Shown in pieces: positions 33,239 through 43,091 of a stretch of DNA of 64,000 bases; position 1 is the first letter of the stretch; every line of letters starts with the position of its first letter. The position numbers were made by a program, and so were the translations under genes. Under the pieces are notes generated by a model. The model did no database searches. It was given only the letters and a program-made list of their open reading frames with translations, and was not told the origin of the DNA. Origin of the DNA: Epilithonimonas zeae (lineage in GTDB: Bacteria > Bacteroidota > Bacteroidia > Flavobacteriales > Weeksellaceae); assembly GCF_023278365.1 (NCBI RefSeq), contig NZ_CP075338.1, positions 2,480,001 to 2,544,000 on the forward strand. The letters run 5' to 3'.

Positions 33239-35797
33239 TTACTTCTTCTTCGCCGTCGCTTTCTTCGTAGCAGGCTTTTTAGCAGTAGTTGCTTTCTTAG
33301 CCGCCGGTTTCTTTTTCTCAGCAAAGGCTTTCGGGTCTTGTGCTGTGATCCATTTTTTCACCTCATCTAATGAAACATCTTTCAGTTCGTCTGCTTCATA
33401 CTTAGAATCATCTTTCTTTTTAGGGATTTTATAGATATTCTTGCCGTATTTTACAATCGGTCCCCATCTCGCATTTTCGATAGAAATTTTTTCTGCTTCC
33501 CAATGCTGGATGTATCGGTTGGCTTCTTTCTCCAGTTTGGCATCAATCAATTCATTGATATCGTTTTGAGAAAGATTATCGAAGTTATAACGTTTCGGAA
33601 CGTTGATGAAAATACTTTGATATTTGATAAAAGGTCCAAATCTTCCCGTTCCTTTGGTTACAGGCTCACCTTTGTAGTTAGCAATTGGTGCATCTGCCAC
33701 TTTCTTTTCATTGATGATTTCCTCTGCTCTATTTTGGTCAATAGATAATGGATCTTCACCTTTCGGAACACTGATGTAAGTCTCGCCCCATTTCACATAA
33801 GGTCCAAATCTTCCAACACCCACAGAAACGGGTTGACCATCAATTTCTTTCAAATCGAAAGGTAACTTGAACAACTCTAAAGCTTCCTCCAGTGTGATGG
33901 TCGCAATATTTTGATTGGACATCAATGAAGCAAACGTTGGTTTCTCCTCATCGTCCTGCTCGCCTATCTGAATCATTGGTCCAAATCTTCCGATTCTTGC
34001 GTGTACGTTTTTACCGGTTTTAGGATCAACGCCTAAGATTCTTTCGCCATTCGCACGGTCTGCATTTTCCTCAACATCTTCAATCCTTGGATGGAATTTC
34101 GAATAGAAATCCGTCATCATTTCCTTCCACTTCTGGTCACCGTTGGCAATCTCATCAAAGCCTTCTTCCACTCTGGCCGTGAAACCATAATCCAGAATCT
34201 CAGCAAAATTGTTGATTAGGAAATCATTCACCACCTCCCCAATATCCGTAGGAACGAATTTATTTTTATCACCACCAAACTTTTCATCAATAACTTCTTT
34301 TTTAACTCCGGTTTTGCCTAAAGTCATTTTTACGATTTCTCTCGTTTGTGGTTCTATTTCTCTTTTATCAACGTATTCACGATTCTGAATGGTTTGAATT
34401 GTCGGTGCGTAAGTCGATGGACGACCGATTCCCAATTCTTCCAGTTTTTTAACCAAACCAGCTTCGGTAAATCTAGCTGATGGTCTTGTGAATTTTTCTG
34501 TTGCTGTTATTTTTTTATAGTCTAAAGCTTCGCCAATTGCTACTTTCGGTAACAATTTTTCGTTGCTTTCGTCATCATCATCTTCAGTTTTCACAATGCC
34601 GTAAGCTTTTAAGAAACCATCGAAAACGATAACTTCACCTTGCGCTTCGAAGTGTTGCGACAATTTTGAATTCCCAATTTCGATAACCGTTTTCTCGATT
34701 TTAGCATTCTCCATTTGGGAAGCCAAAGTTCTTCTGTAAATCAACTGATACAATTTATTCAATTGCACATCACCAATGGATTTCACAGAAAAGTCTGTCG
34801 GGCGAATCGCTTCGTGCGCTTCTTGTGCAGACGATGATTTTGTGGTATAATTTCTCGGTTTAGAATAATTTTCGCCGTATTCTGAAATAATTTGTGCCTT
34901 TGCTCCATTGATAGCTTCCTGAGAAAGATTTACGGAATCCGTTCTCATATATGTGATGAATCCTTCTTCGTAAAGCCTTTGTGCCAGACGCATCGTTGTT
35001 GTCACACCATAACCCAATCTGGAAGAAGCTTCCTGTTGTAACGTAGATGTTGTAAACGGAGCAGATGCTGTACGAGATCCAGGTTTGGTCTCAACATTCA
35101 GAACATTGAAATCTGTTGTTTTTGCTAATTCCAAGAATTTTTCTGCCTCAGATTCTTTCTCAAAATCTTTTTTCAGTTTAGCGGCGATCTCCTGTTTTGC
35201 ATTATTCAGGAAAGTTCCTTCCACTTTGAAACTTGGCTTTGGAACAAAACTTCTGATTTCCATTTCTCTTTCTACCACCAATCTTACTGCAACAGACTGA
35301 ACTCTACCGGCAGACAAACCCGTTTTTACTTTTTTCCAAAGCACCGGCGACATCTCAAAACCTACAATTCTGTCCAAAACTCTTCTCGCTTGTTGTGCGT
35401 TAACCAAATTTTGGTCGATATCTCTTGGATTATCAATGGCTTTTAAAATCGCATTTTTGGTAATCTCGTGGAAAACAATTCTTTTTCTATTTTCAGGCTT
35501 CAGTTTTAGCTCATCTGCCAAATGCCAGGCAATAGCTTCTCCCTCGCGGTCCTCATCGGAAGCCAACCAAACCATTTCTGCTTTTTTAACAGCAGCTTTT
35601 AGTTCCGTCACCAGTTTCTTCTTATCAGCAGACACTTCATAGTCCGGTGTGAAATTCGAAAGATCGATTCCCATCCCTTTTTTAGGCAGATCACGGATGT
35701 GCCCGAAGCTGGACTTAACCTCGAAATCTGAGCCTAAATATTTCTGAATTGTTTTTGCTTTTGCCGGAGACTCGACGATCACTAAATTTTTTGGCAT
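33239..35797 (-). CDS. topA: DNA topoisomerase I (type IA)
   Basis: 852 residues. The toprim domain opens with LVIVESPAKAKTIQKYLG, followed by WLASDEDREGEAIAWHL. SAGRVQSVAVRLV and the catalytic-tyrosine block GFITYMRTDSVNLS follow. Several C-terminal repeats of the type GVGRFGPYVKWG and GTGRFGPFIKY replace zinc fingers, then a Lys/Ala-rich tail rich in AKKPA repeats. It relaxes negative supercoils. It is a single-gene unit, divergent from the flexirubin cluster. Confidence 0.97.
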   Translation of the reverse strand: MPKNLVIVESPAKAKTIQKYLGSDFEVKSSFGHIRDLPKKGMGIDLSNFTPDYEVSADKKKLVTELKAAVKKAEMVWLASDEDREGEAIAWHLADELKLKPENRKRIVFHEITKNAILKAIDNPRDIDQNLVNAQQARRVLDRIVGFEMSPVLWKKVKTGLSAGRVQSVAVRLVVEREMEIRSFVPKPSFKVEGTFLNNAKQEIAAKLKKDFEKESEAEKFLELAKTTDFNVLNVETKPGSRTASAPFTTSTLQQEASSRLGYGVTTTMRLAQRLYEEGFITYMRTDSVNLSQEAINGAKAQIISEYGENYSKPRNYTTKSSSAQEAHEAIRPTDFSVKSIGDVQLNKLYQLIYRRTLASQMENAKIEKTVIEIGNSKLSQHFEAQGEVIVFDGFLKAYGIVKTEDDDDESNEKLLPKVAIGEALDYKKITATEKFTRPSARFTEAGLVKKLEELGIGRPSTYAPTIQTIQNREYVDKREIEPQTREIVKMTLGKTGVKKEVIDEKFGGDKNKFVPTDIGEVVNDFLINNFAEILDYGFTARVEEGFDEIANGDQKWKEMMTDFYSKFHPRIEDVEENADRANGERILGVDPKTGKNVHARIGRFGPMIQIGEQDDEEKPTFASLMSNQNIATITLEEALELFKLPFDLKEIDGQPVSVGVGRFGPYVKWGETYISVPKGEDPLSIDQNRAEEIINEKKVADAPIANYKGEPVTKGTGRFGPFIKYQSIFINVPKRYNFDNLSQNDINELIDAKLEKEANRYIQHWEAEKISIENARWGPIVKYGKNIYKIPKKKDDSKYEADELKDVSLDEVKKWITAQDPKAFAEKKKPAAKKATTAKKPATKKATAKKK

Positions 35798-35813
35798 TCT
35801 AGAAAAATTTTTG

Positions 35814-35840
35814 CAAAAGTAGGAGTTTTTTTATTATCAA
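35814..35840 (-). promoter_or_regulatory. Candidate topA promoter
   Basis: The minus strand has TACTTTTG (35821-35814, TAnnTTTG) 16 nt before the ATG, with TTG at 35840-35838 (16-nt spacer, slightly short). The remaining divergent gap up to 36045 is AT-rich and shows no clear promoter for the plus-strand cluster. Confidence 0.45.
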
Positions 35841-36045
35841 CCATTTTAAGAATCATTTCTATTGTCTATTCCTTATATATATTATTGATTTTATAATATT
35901 TTTTAAACTCTGGATTCTAACTTTTTCATTAAATTCGCAGACTCAATTGACAAAAACCAACAGTTTTATCTATTGAAAATGAATAAGTTCTATGAACAAT
36001 AAAAAACTTTAACCCTACTGTAAAACTATTGCAGTCTAAATCAAA

Positions 36046-39000
36046 ATGCATCGTCTCTTCATCCATTTATATTATTTTATTTCTAAAAACCGGTTCATTT
36101 CCATCGCAGCAGCATTGGGAATTCTTGTCATTTGTGGTTTTTTTGCTTCTAAAATTAATTTTGAAGAAGACATCAATCAGATTATTCCGAAAAACGACAA
36201 ATCTGATTTGACAGCAAAAGTTCTAAAGCAATTGAACTTTTCAGACAAAATTATTGTTATCATTGAGAACAAATCAAAAGATGACCAATTCCAACTTTCG
36301 GAAACTGCCGATACTTTTTTACATAAAATCGAACCTTTACAGAAATACATCGGTTCTGTTCAGGGAAAAGTAAATGACAACGAAATTTCCGAAACTTTTG
36401 ATTTTGTCAATCAGAATCTGCCTTTATTTCTGGATGAAAACGATTATCAGGAAATTGAAAGAAAACTCAATAAAGACAGTATTGCAAAACAGGTAGAGAA
36501 CAATTATGTGTCGCTGGTTTCGCCAACAAGTTTAGTCACCAAAGAATTTATCAAAAAAGATCCGCTCGGAATCACTTTTCTCGGAATCAAAAAACTCAAT
36601 GCTTTAAACATTAGTAAAGATTTCAAGCTGGAAGACAATTATATCGTTACCAAAGACGGAAAAAACCTCCTGCTCTTCATCGATCCTAAAAATAAAAGCA
36701 ACGACACGAAAAACAACGAAGTTTTCGTCAATCAGTTAAATGAAATTAAAGACAACCTCAACAAAGAATTCAAAGGAAAAACTGATATCAGCTATTTTGG
36801 TTCGCCGGTAATTGCGGTTGCGAATGCCCAACAAATCAAGAAAGACATTCAGAATACGGTTATTATTTCGATGACGGTTCTGTTGATTTTGTTGATGTAT
36901 TACTTCAGGAATTTCTTTACGCCACTGATTGTATTTTTACCAACTGTTTTTGCCGTTTTCATTTCACTGATGATTTTATACTTTATTAAAGATAAAATCT
37001 CTGCAATTTCGCTCAGCGTCGGAGCAATTTTAATTGGAATTACCATCGATTATGCCCTTCATATTTTAACGCATTACAAGCACAACAACAATATTGAAGA
37101 GCTTTACAAGGAAATTACGCAACCGATTATTTTGAGCAGCGCAACTACGGCGGTTTCATTTTTGTGTTTGGTTTTCGTTCGTTCTGAAGCGTTGAAAGAT
37201 CTTGGGCTTTTCGCTGCGATTACAGTTTTCCTGTCGTCTTTTACCGCTTTGATCATTGTTCCGCAACTGTATCATCCGAAAGAAAAATCCGATCAAGTAA
37301 GCACCAATTTCATCGATAAAATCGGAAATTACCCTTACGAAAAGAACAAACCTTTGATTATCGGATGTTCTTTGATGATTATTGCGTGTCTTTTGGGGTT
37401 CCGTCACGTTGGTTTTAACGAAGACATTGGTGATTTAAATTACATTCCAAAAGATTTGAAAATTAGCGAAGCGAAACTTGAAAAATTATCGGACCTTACT
37501 TCAAAATCGATTTACACGATTTCTTATGGAAATTCTGAAAATGAAGCTTTGGCGAGAAATTCCCAGCTGAGCCGGTTTTTGGAAAAAGAAAAGCAGGAAG
37601 GAAAAATCCTAAGCTATAATTCGCTTGGAAATGTTGTTTTATCGAAAGAAGACCAACAAAAAAAGGTTGAAAAATGGAACCAGTTCTGGAATCAGAACAA
37701 AAAAAATCAGACAATCTCTGAATTGGTTCAAAATGGAAACAAATTCGGATTCAATGCTTCTGCTTTCGATAAGTTTAATGAAAATTTAAATAAATCATAT
37801 TCAACTTTAAGTTTAAGAGATTACGAAAAAATTAAAGCACTTCAAATCTCAGAATTCCTAAGCAACGAAAATGGTTTTTATACCGTTTCGAATGTGGTGA
37901 AAGTGGACGAAAAGAAACGCGATGCTTTCATCAAAGATGTTGAAAAGAATCACGATGCTTTGGCAATCGACCGCCAACAGATGAACGAGAACTTTTTAGG
38001 TTTGCTTAAAAATGATTTTAATACGCTAATCAATTACTCACTTTTAGCCATTATTCTTACGATTATTGTTTTCTTCAGAAATTTCGAATTGTCTGTTTTG
38101 ACGATGTTTCCGATTGTTTTAACGGGAGTTGTGACTGCAGGAAATTTGTATTTTCTTGGTTTGGAATTGAATATTTTCAGTACCGTTGTCTGTACTTTGG
38201 TTTTCGGAGTCGGTGATGATTTCAGTATTTTCCTCACGAAAGCGATGCAGAAAGAACATACAACCGGTAAAAATGAACTTCCAACATACAGAATTTCGAT
38301 TATTTTGGCAGTTTTCACAACGATTTTATCCATCGGTTCTTTGATTTTTGCGAAACATCCGGCTTTACATTCTTTGGCTTTAGTCGCTTTAATCGGAATG
38401 TTTTCCGTGATTGTAATTACCTCAACCTTATATCCGTTTTGGTTTAGGTTTTTAATTATCAACCGACAGAAAAAAGGTTTGTCGCCGATTACTTTCAGAT
38501 TGTTTTTGCACTCTGTTTTATCATTTCTTTATTATGGTTTGGGTGGATTTTTATTTTCGGTCTTCGGAAGTATTTTTGTGAAGAATGCAAAAGGCAACAC
38601 TTTGATTTTCATTAAAAAATTCATTGCAAAGTTTCTTGCTTCGGTTTTATACACTAATCCTTTTGTTAAGAAAACTGTTATCAGAAATCCGAATGAAGAC
38701 TTTAGCAAACCTTCTATTATTATTGCTAATCACACATCGTTTCTTGACACATTGGCAATGGCAATGACGACTCACAAAATCGTTTACCTTGTTAATGATT
38801 GGGTTTATGAATCTCCAGTTTTCGGAAAATTGGTGAAGGCTTTAGGCTTCTATCCCGTTTCTCAAGGCATCGAAAATGGAATGGATAAACTGAAGGAAAA
38901 AGTAAAAAACGGCTATTCTTTGATGGTTTTTCCGGAAGCGAAACGCTCTTTCGACAATGATGTTAAAAGATTTCACAAAGGCGCTTTTTATCTTGCAGAG

Positions 39001-39711
39001 CAATTTGATTTGGATATTGTTCCTGTTTATATCCACGGGAATTCCGAAGTGCTTCCGAAAGGAGATTTCATCATTTATGACGGCGCTATTACGATAAAAG
39101 TTGGCGATAGAATTAGTAAAAATGATTTGAGTTTTGGGAAAAATTATTCTGAAAGAACGAAGAAAATCAACGCATTGTTCAGAGAAAAATTTTCTGAATT
39201 GAGAACTGAATTGGAAGATGAAAATTACTTCAGAAAGAAATTATTCTTAAGTTTCCTTTACAAAGAAAATGAAGTTGTAAAGGAAATCAAACGAGATTTT
39301 GAAGCGAATAAATCGGTTTATTTTGAACTGGACAAACATATTTCAAAAGAAGCAGTGATTCTACACATTTCAGATGACTTTGGTCAAAAAGATGTTCTTT
39401 TAAGTCTTTATCATGCAAGCAGAAAGATTTTCAGCTTTATCAGTAATGAGGAAAAGCGAGAAGTTGCCGAACAGAGTTATATTGTCAAAACAAGAAAAAT
39501 CAATTATATCAACAACATTTCTGAGGTCAATAAAAACATTGATGTGCTTTTGATTTCTGATGACCACTTCGATCTCTCAAAAATTGCTGATTTTCCGGAA
39601 ACTGTTATTTTATTAAAAACAAAAGCATTATTGTTTTCTAACAAGAATTATTCTTTAATATTTGACTCAAACACCATAAAAGTTTACAAAAAAAATGAGA
39701 ATAAGGGCTAA
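36046..39711 (+). CDS. RND/MMPL transporter fused to lysophospholipid acyltransferase (flexirubin cluster)
   Basis: 1221 residues. Residues 1 to about 810 form an MMPL/RND exporter with twelve helices in two halves. An intermediate helix is followed by an LPLAT domain at about 870-1070 with ANHTSFLDT (H-x4-D) and FPEAKRSF. The last 120 residues are a separate Rossmann-like segment that I could not match to the methyltransferase domain of the trifunctional relatives (no G-x-G-x-G). It may export or acylate the pigment in the envelope. First plus-strand gene of the pigment cluster. Confidence 0.88.
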   Translation: MHRLFIHLYYFISKNRFISIAAALGILVICGFFASKINFEEDINQIIPKNDKSDLTAKVLKQLNFSDKIIVIIENKSKDDQFQLSETADTFLHKIEPLQKYIGSVQGKVNDNEISETFDFVNQNLPLFLDENDYQEIERKLNKDSIAKQVENNYVSLVSPTSLVTKEFIKKDPLGITFLGIKKLNALNISKDFKLEDNYIVTKDGKNLLLFIDPKNKSNDTKNNEVFVNQLNEIKDNLNKEFKGKTDISYFGSPVIAVANAQQIKKDIQNTVIISMTVLLILLMYYFRNFFTPLIVFLPTVFAVFISLMILYFIKDKISAISLSVGAILIGITIDYALHILTHYKHNNNIEELYKEITQPIILSSATTAVSFLCLVFVRSEALKDLGLFAAITVFLSSFTALIIVPQLYHPKEKSDQVSTNFIDKIGNYPYEKNKPLIIGCSLMIIACLLGFRHVGFNEDIGDLNYIPKDLKISEAKLEKLSDLTSKSIYTISYGNSENEALARNSQLSRFLEKEKQEGKILSYNSLGNVVLSKEDQQKKVEKWNQFWNQNKKNQTISELVQNGNKFGFNASAFDKFNENLNKSYSTLSLRDYEKIKALQISEFLSNENGFYTVSNVVKVDEKKRDAFIKDVEKNHDALAIDRQQMNENFLGLLKNDFNTLINYSLLAIILTIIVFFRNFELSVLTMFPIVLTGVVTAGNLYFLGLELNIFSTVVCTLVFGVGDDFSIFLTKAMQKEHTTGKNELPTYRISIILAVFTTILSIGSLIFAKHPALHSLALVALIGMFSVIVITSTLYPFWFRFLIINRQKKGLSPITFRLFLHSVLSFLYYGLGGFLFSVFGSIFVKNAKGNTLIFIKKFIAKFLASVLYTNPFVKKTVIRNPNEDFSKPSIIIANHTSFLDTLAMAMTTHKIVYLVNDWVYESPVFGKLVKALGFYPVSQGIENGMDKLKEKVKNGYSLMVFPEAKRSFDNDVKRFHKGAFYLAEQFDLDIVPVYIHGNSEVLPKGDFIIYDGAITIKVGDRISKNDLSFGKNYSERTKKINALFREKFSELRTELEDENYFRKKLFLSFLYKENEVVKEIKRDFEANKSVYFELDKHISKEAVILHISDDFGQKDVLLSLYHASRKIFSFISNEEKREVAEQSYIVKTRKINYINNISEVNKNIDVLLISDDHFDLSKIADFPETVILLKTKALLFSNKNYSLIFDSNTIKVYKKNENKG

Positions 39712-39743
39712 ATATCATAGTTTTGTATAAAACCATTTTTTTA

Positions 39744-40658
39744 ATGCCTAAAAAAATTCTTGTCATATACTATTCACAAACCGGACAACTGAAGGATATT
39801 GTGAAGAATATAGCTCAGCCTTTTGAGGAAAAAAAAGACGAATATAGTGTCACTTATTACAACATCCAGCTCAAAAAGGATTTCCCTTTTCCGTGGCCAA
39901 GTGATGTTTTTTTCAACACATTTCCAGAATCTTATCTGCAAATCCCAAGTGAAATATTACCTCCACCAGAAGATGTTCTGAATCAAAAATTTGATCTCAT
40001 CCTTTTCGGATATCAGGTTTGGTATTTAACACCTTCTATTCCGATTATTTCGTTTCTGAAAAGCGGTTATGCAGAAAACATCCTGAAAGATACACCAGTC
40101 GTTACAATCTCAGGAACCAGGAATATGTGGATGCTTTCTCAGGAAAAACTAAAAGTCTATCTGCGTGATTTAAAGGCTCAACTGGTCGGAAATATTGCAT
40201 TAGTTGACAGACATGACAACTACACCAGTGTTCTTACAATCCTGCGTTGGCTGACAACCGGACAAAAAGAAAAATCCGGAATTTTACCTGCCGCGGGAAT
40301 TTCTGACGAAGAAATTGCCGGTTCTGTAAAGTATGGTAAGATTATTGAAGGGCATTTGCGCGAAAATAACTTTAAGGATCTTCAGCCCGATCTGGTCAAA
40401 AACGGAGCGGTAGAAATAAGGCCTTTTTTGGTAAGAGTAGAGAAAGTCGGTAACAAAATTTTCACCGTATGGTCCAATCTGATTATCAAGAAAAAAGAAA
40501 AGCGTCCTTTGCTGATAAAATTCTTTAAGGTATATTTGATGGCAGCGATCTGGATTATTTCACCCATAGTTTTGGTTCCACATATCCTTATGACACCAAT
40601 ATTGTGGTTTAAAAGAAAAAAACAAAGAGAATATTTACAAGGAATTAATTTAAAATAA
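39744..40658 (+). CDS. darA: Dialkylresorcinol condensing enzyme DarA
   Basis: 304 residues from the ATG at 39744; an upstream TTG is less likely. The N-terminus is flavodoxin-like (KKILVIYYSQTGQLKDIVKN), followed by DLILFGYQVWYLTPSIP and ISGTRNMWMLSQ. A C-terminal membrane-anchor pair is present (VYLMAAIWIISPIVLVPHIL). DarA acts with DarB to cyclise and aromatise the condensed beta-keto acids into 2,5-dialkylresorcinol, the alcohol half of flexirubin. It lies 3 nt before darB. Confidence 0.9.
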   Translation: MPKKILVIYYSQTGQLKDIVKNIAQPFEEKKDEYSVTYYNIQLKKDFPFPWPSDVFFNTFPESYLQIPSEILPPPEDVLNQKFDLILFGYQVWYLTPSIPIISFLKSGYAENILKDTPVVTISGTRNMWMLSQEKLKVYLRDLKAQLVGNIALVDRHDNYTSVLTILRWLTTGQKEKSGILPAAGISDEEIAGSVKYGKIIEGHLRENNFKDLQPDLVKNGAVEIRPFLVRVEKVGNKIFTVWSNLIIKKKEKRPLLIKFFKVYLMAAIWIISPIVLVPHILMTPILWFKRKKQREYLQGINLK

Positions 40659-40661
40659 AAA

Positions 40662-41801
40662 ATGAGTAACGTTTATATCACCAAATCTTCTACATACCTA
40701 CCAAACGAACCGATAGCCAATGACGATATGGAAAGCTATCTTGGTTTGGTAAACAACACACCTTCTAAAGCAAGAGCACTGATTTTGAGAAATAATCAAA
40801 TCAAAACCAGATATTATGCGCTTGACAAAAACGGACAACCCACTCATACCAATGCTCAGATTACCGCGAATGCAATCAATGGGCTTTTTGATGAGAATTT
40901 CAAAAAAGAAGATATGGAACTGTTATCTTGCGGAACAACGTCTGCAGACCAAATCCAACCGTCTCATGCATCAATGGTTCACGGTGAGTTGAATATCAAT
41001 AAATCTGTAGAAATCAATACTTCTATGGGACTTTGCAACTCTGGGATGAATGCGCTTAACTATGGTTTCCTTTCTGTAAAAGCTGGTGTTAAGAACAATG
41101 CAGTTTGTGTGGGTTCTGAGAGATTTTCTTCTTGGATGACAGCGGACAAATTTGATCACGAAGCAGAAAACCTGAAACTTTTGGAAGAAAAACCCATCAT
41201 CGCTTTCAAAAGAGATTTCCTACGATGGATGCTCTCTGATGGCGCTGGCGCATTCTTATTGGAAAACAAACCGAGAGAAAACCAGACGTCTTTAAGAATC
41301 GAATGGATCGATTTCTATTCTTACGCTCACGAGATAGAAGCTTGTATGTACTCTGGTTGTGAAAAACAGGAAGATGGAAGTCTAAAATCTTGGGCAGATT
41401 ATCCGTCTGACGAATGGTTGAAGCAATCAATTTTCGCTTTGAAACAAGACACAAAAATTCTTGATAAATATATTTTAGTTAAAGGCGCAGAAAGTTTGAG
41501 AGCATCTTTTGACAAACACGAGTTGGATCCGGAATCTGTAGATCACGTATTGGCCCACATTTCTTCTGGTTATTTCAAAGACGGATTGAAGGAAGAATTT
41601 GCCAAAGTAGGTTTGGATTTCCCTTGGGAAAAGTGGTTCTATAATCTTTCTGAAGTTGGAAACATCGGTGCTGGATCCATTTTCATTGCTGTAGAACAAT
41701 TGATGAATTCTGGTAAATTGAAGAAAGGAGAAAAAATCCTTCTTTGCGTTCCGGAAAGTGGAAGATTTGCCTATTCTTGTGCATTATTGACAGTTTGTTA
41801 A
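40662..41801 (+). CDS. darB: Ketosynthase DarB (KAS III-like), dialkylresorcinol synthesis
   Basis: 379 residues of the thiolase fold. The catalytic Cys lies in TSMGLCNSGMNALNYG, a His in VDHVLAHISSGYF, and the last part of the triad in LSEVGNIGAGSIFIA (Asn). It condenses two acyl-thioester units to give the precursor that DarA aromatises. It follows darA and shares a base with the next start (TAATG), so the genes are coupled. Confidence 0.92.
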   Translation: MSNVYITKSSTYLPNEPIANDDMESYLGLVNNTPSKARALILRNNQIKTRYYALDKNGQPTHTNAQITANAINGLFDENFKKEDMELLSCGTTSADQIQPSHASMVHGELNINKSVEINTSMGLCNSGMNALNYGFLSVKAGVKNNAVCVGSERFSSWMTADKFDHEAENLKLLEEKPIIAFKRDFLRWMLSDGAGAFLLENKPRENQTSLRIEWIDFYSYAHEIEACMYSGCEKQEDGSLKSWADYPSDEWLKQSIFALKQDTKILDKYILVKGAESLRASFDKHELDPESVDHVLAHISSGYFKDGLKEEFAKVGLDFPWEKWFYNLSEVGNIGAGSIFIAVEQLMNSGKLKKGEKILLCVPESGRFAYSCALLTVC

Positions 41802-42232
41802 TGGAAATCAAGTTACCAAACTCTGACAAAGATTTTATAGAAAGTCTGATTCCGCAAAAGTTTCCTTTTGTAATGGTAAGCGGACTTTTGGAATATTCGG
41901 AAAATCATTTGATTTCCGAATTTGTCATTAAAGAAGACAATATTTTTGTTAATGAAAACACATTTCAAGCCTCTGGTTTGATTGAACATCAGGCGCAGAG
42001 TGTGGCTCTGCATACGGGTTACAAATATTTTCTTTTAGGCAAAGAATCTCCAACAGGTTACATCGGTGCTATCAAATCTTTTGAAGCCGAAAGTTTACCT
42101 CAAACTGGAGATGTATTAAAATCCGAAGCGACTATCATTAATGAAATGATGGGCGTAACATTGGTAGAAATCATTACAAAAATCAATGATAAAGTGATTG
42201 CAAAATCGCAGATGAAAACCGTTGTGAAATAA
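41801..42232 (+). CDS. Hotdog-fold dehydratase-like protein, divergent active site
   Basis: 143 residues from the ATG at 41801; the longer frame from 41744 would overlap darB. It is a paralogue of the next gene (shared EDNIFVNENTFQASGLIEHQAQ-type core). The FabZ/ApeP His of the LPH-R-x-P-x-x-x-D block is replaced here (LIPQKFPFVMVSG), so it may be non-catalytic or a binding partner of its neighbour. Confidence 0.75.
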   Translation: MEIKLPNSDKDFIESLIPQKFPFVMVSGLLEYSENHLISEFVIKEDNIFVNENTFQASGLIEHQAQSVALHTGYKYFLLGKESPTGYIGAIKSFEAESLPQTGDVLKSEATIINEMMGVTLVEIITKINDKVIAKSQMKTVVK

Positions 42233-42238
42233 TTTTAA

Positions 42239-42682
42239 ATGGAACTGAAAGATCAAAGCTTAATCAACATCCACAATTTTCTGCCACATCGCGAACCAAT
42301 GCTGATGACAGATTACATTTTGGAATTGACGGAAGAAAAAGTCATCACATCATTTAAAATTACCGAAGACAATATTTTTATTTCTGATAATGACTTTGTT
42401 GAAGCTGGATTAATAGAAAACTTGGCGCAAACGTGTTCATCGATCCTCGGACAAAGTTTTTTCCAGAATCCGAATATTGAGACAAAAGTAATCGGTTTCA
42501 TTACGAATATCAAAAAAATAGAGATTTTCGCATTGCCAAAAGTGGATGATATCATCATCTCAAAAGCATCATTAATCTCTCAATTTGAAAACATCTGCAA
42601 CATTTTTTGCGAAACTTTTCTTAATGATGAAATATTAATCAGAGCTGAAATTAATTTGTTTATTCAGGAAATAAAACAATAA
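42239..42682 (+). CDS. 3-hydroxyacyl-ACP dehydratase-like hotdog protein
   Basis: 147 residues. FLPHREPMLMTDYILE keeps the His of FabZ-type dehydratases, and EDNIFISDNDFVEAGLIENLAQ holds the acidic residue. Family members dehydrate 3-hydroxyacyl-ACP, a step needed at each double bond of the polyene. It starts 6 nt after its divergent paralogue; the two could form a heterodimer. Confidence 0.8.
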   Translation: MELKDQSLINIHNFLPHREPMLMTDYILELTEEKVITSFKITEDNIFISDNDFVEAGLIENLAQTCSSILGQSFFQNPNIETKVIGFITNIKKIEIFALPKVDDIIISKASLISQFENICNIFCETFLNDEILIRAEINLFIQEIKQ

Positions 42683-42684
42683 CG

Positions 42685-43089
42685 ATGAAAAAACAGGATA
42701 TTCCCCAAGACGAAAGTAATTTGCAGTCTGCAAATATGACCGAAATGTTATATGTGACGGATGAAAATAACAATTACACCACGGCTCAAAGCATTGGTTG
42801 GGAAGCAAAAAAAGCAGCGTTGGACGAATCAATGGAATTGATTTACGAGCGTATAGCAGAAGCTAAACAGAATGTTGCCAATGGAATAGTAAGTCCAATC
42901 ATCTATTTTATGGAATTGAATAAAATGGATCTACAGGTTCTTGCAGCTTATGTTGACAAATGGCAATGGACGGTCAAAAGGCACACAAAACCCAAAATTT
43001 TCAAAAAACTCAGCGATTCTACCCTGAAAAAATATGCCGATGCATTCGGAATTTCGGTAGACGAATTAAAAAACTTCGACGGTAAATAA
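42685..43089 (+). CDS. HTH-like protein of the pigment operon
   Basis: 134 residues. The C-terminal half (MDLQVLAAYVDKWQWTVKRH, then KLSDSTLKKYADAFGISVDELKNF) follows the spacing of XRE-type helix-turn-helix domains, although with an unusual Trp-rich turn. It could be a regulator or a structural adaptor. It starts 2 nt after the hotdog gene and ends 2 nt before the BtrH-like gene, so it is fully embedded in the operon. Function inferred weakly. Confidence 0.65.
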   Translation: MKKQDIPQDESNLQSANMTEMLYVTDENNNYTTAQSIGWEAKKAALDESMELIYERIAEAKQNVANGIVSPIIYFMELNKMDLQVLAAYVDKWQWTVKRHTKPKIFKKLSDSTLKKYADAFGISVDELKNFDGK

Positions 43090-43091
43090 CA

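Noticed and set aside
38034-38462. Minus-strand 142-codon frame inside the MMPL gene
   Set aside because: Antisense to a continuous membrane-helix region; its sequence mirrors the real gene's codon pattern.
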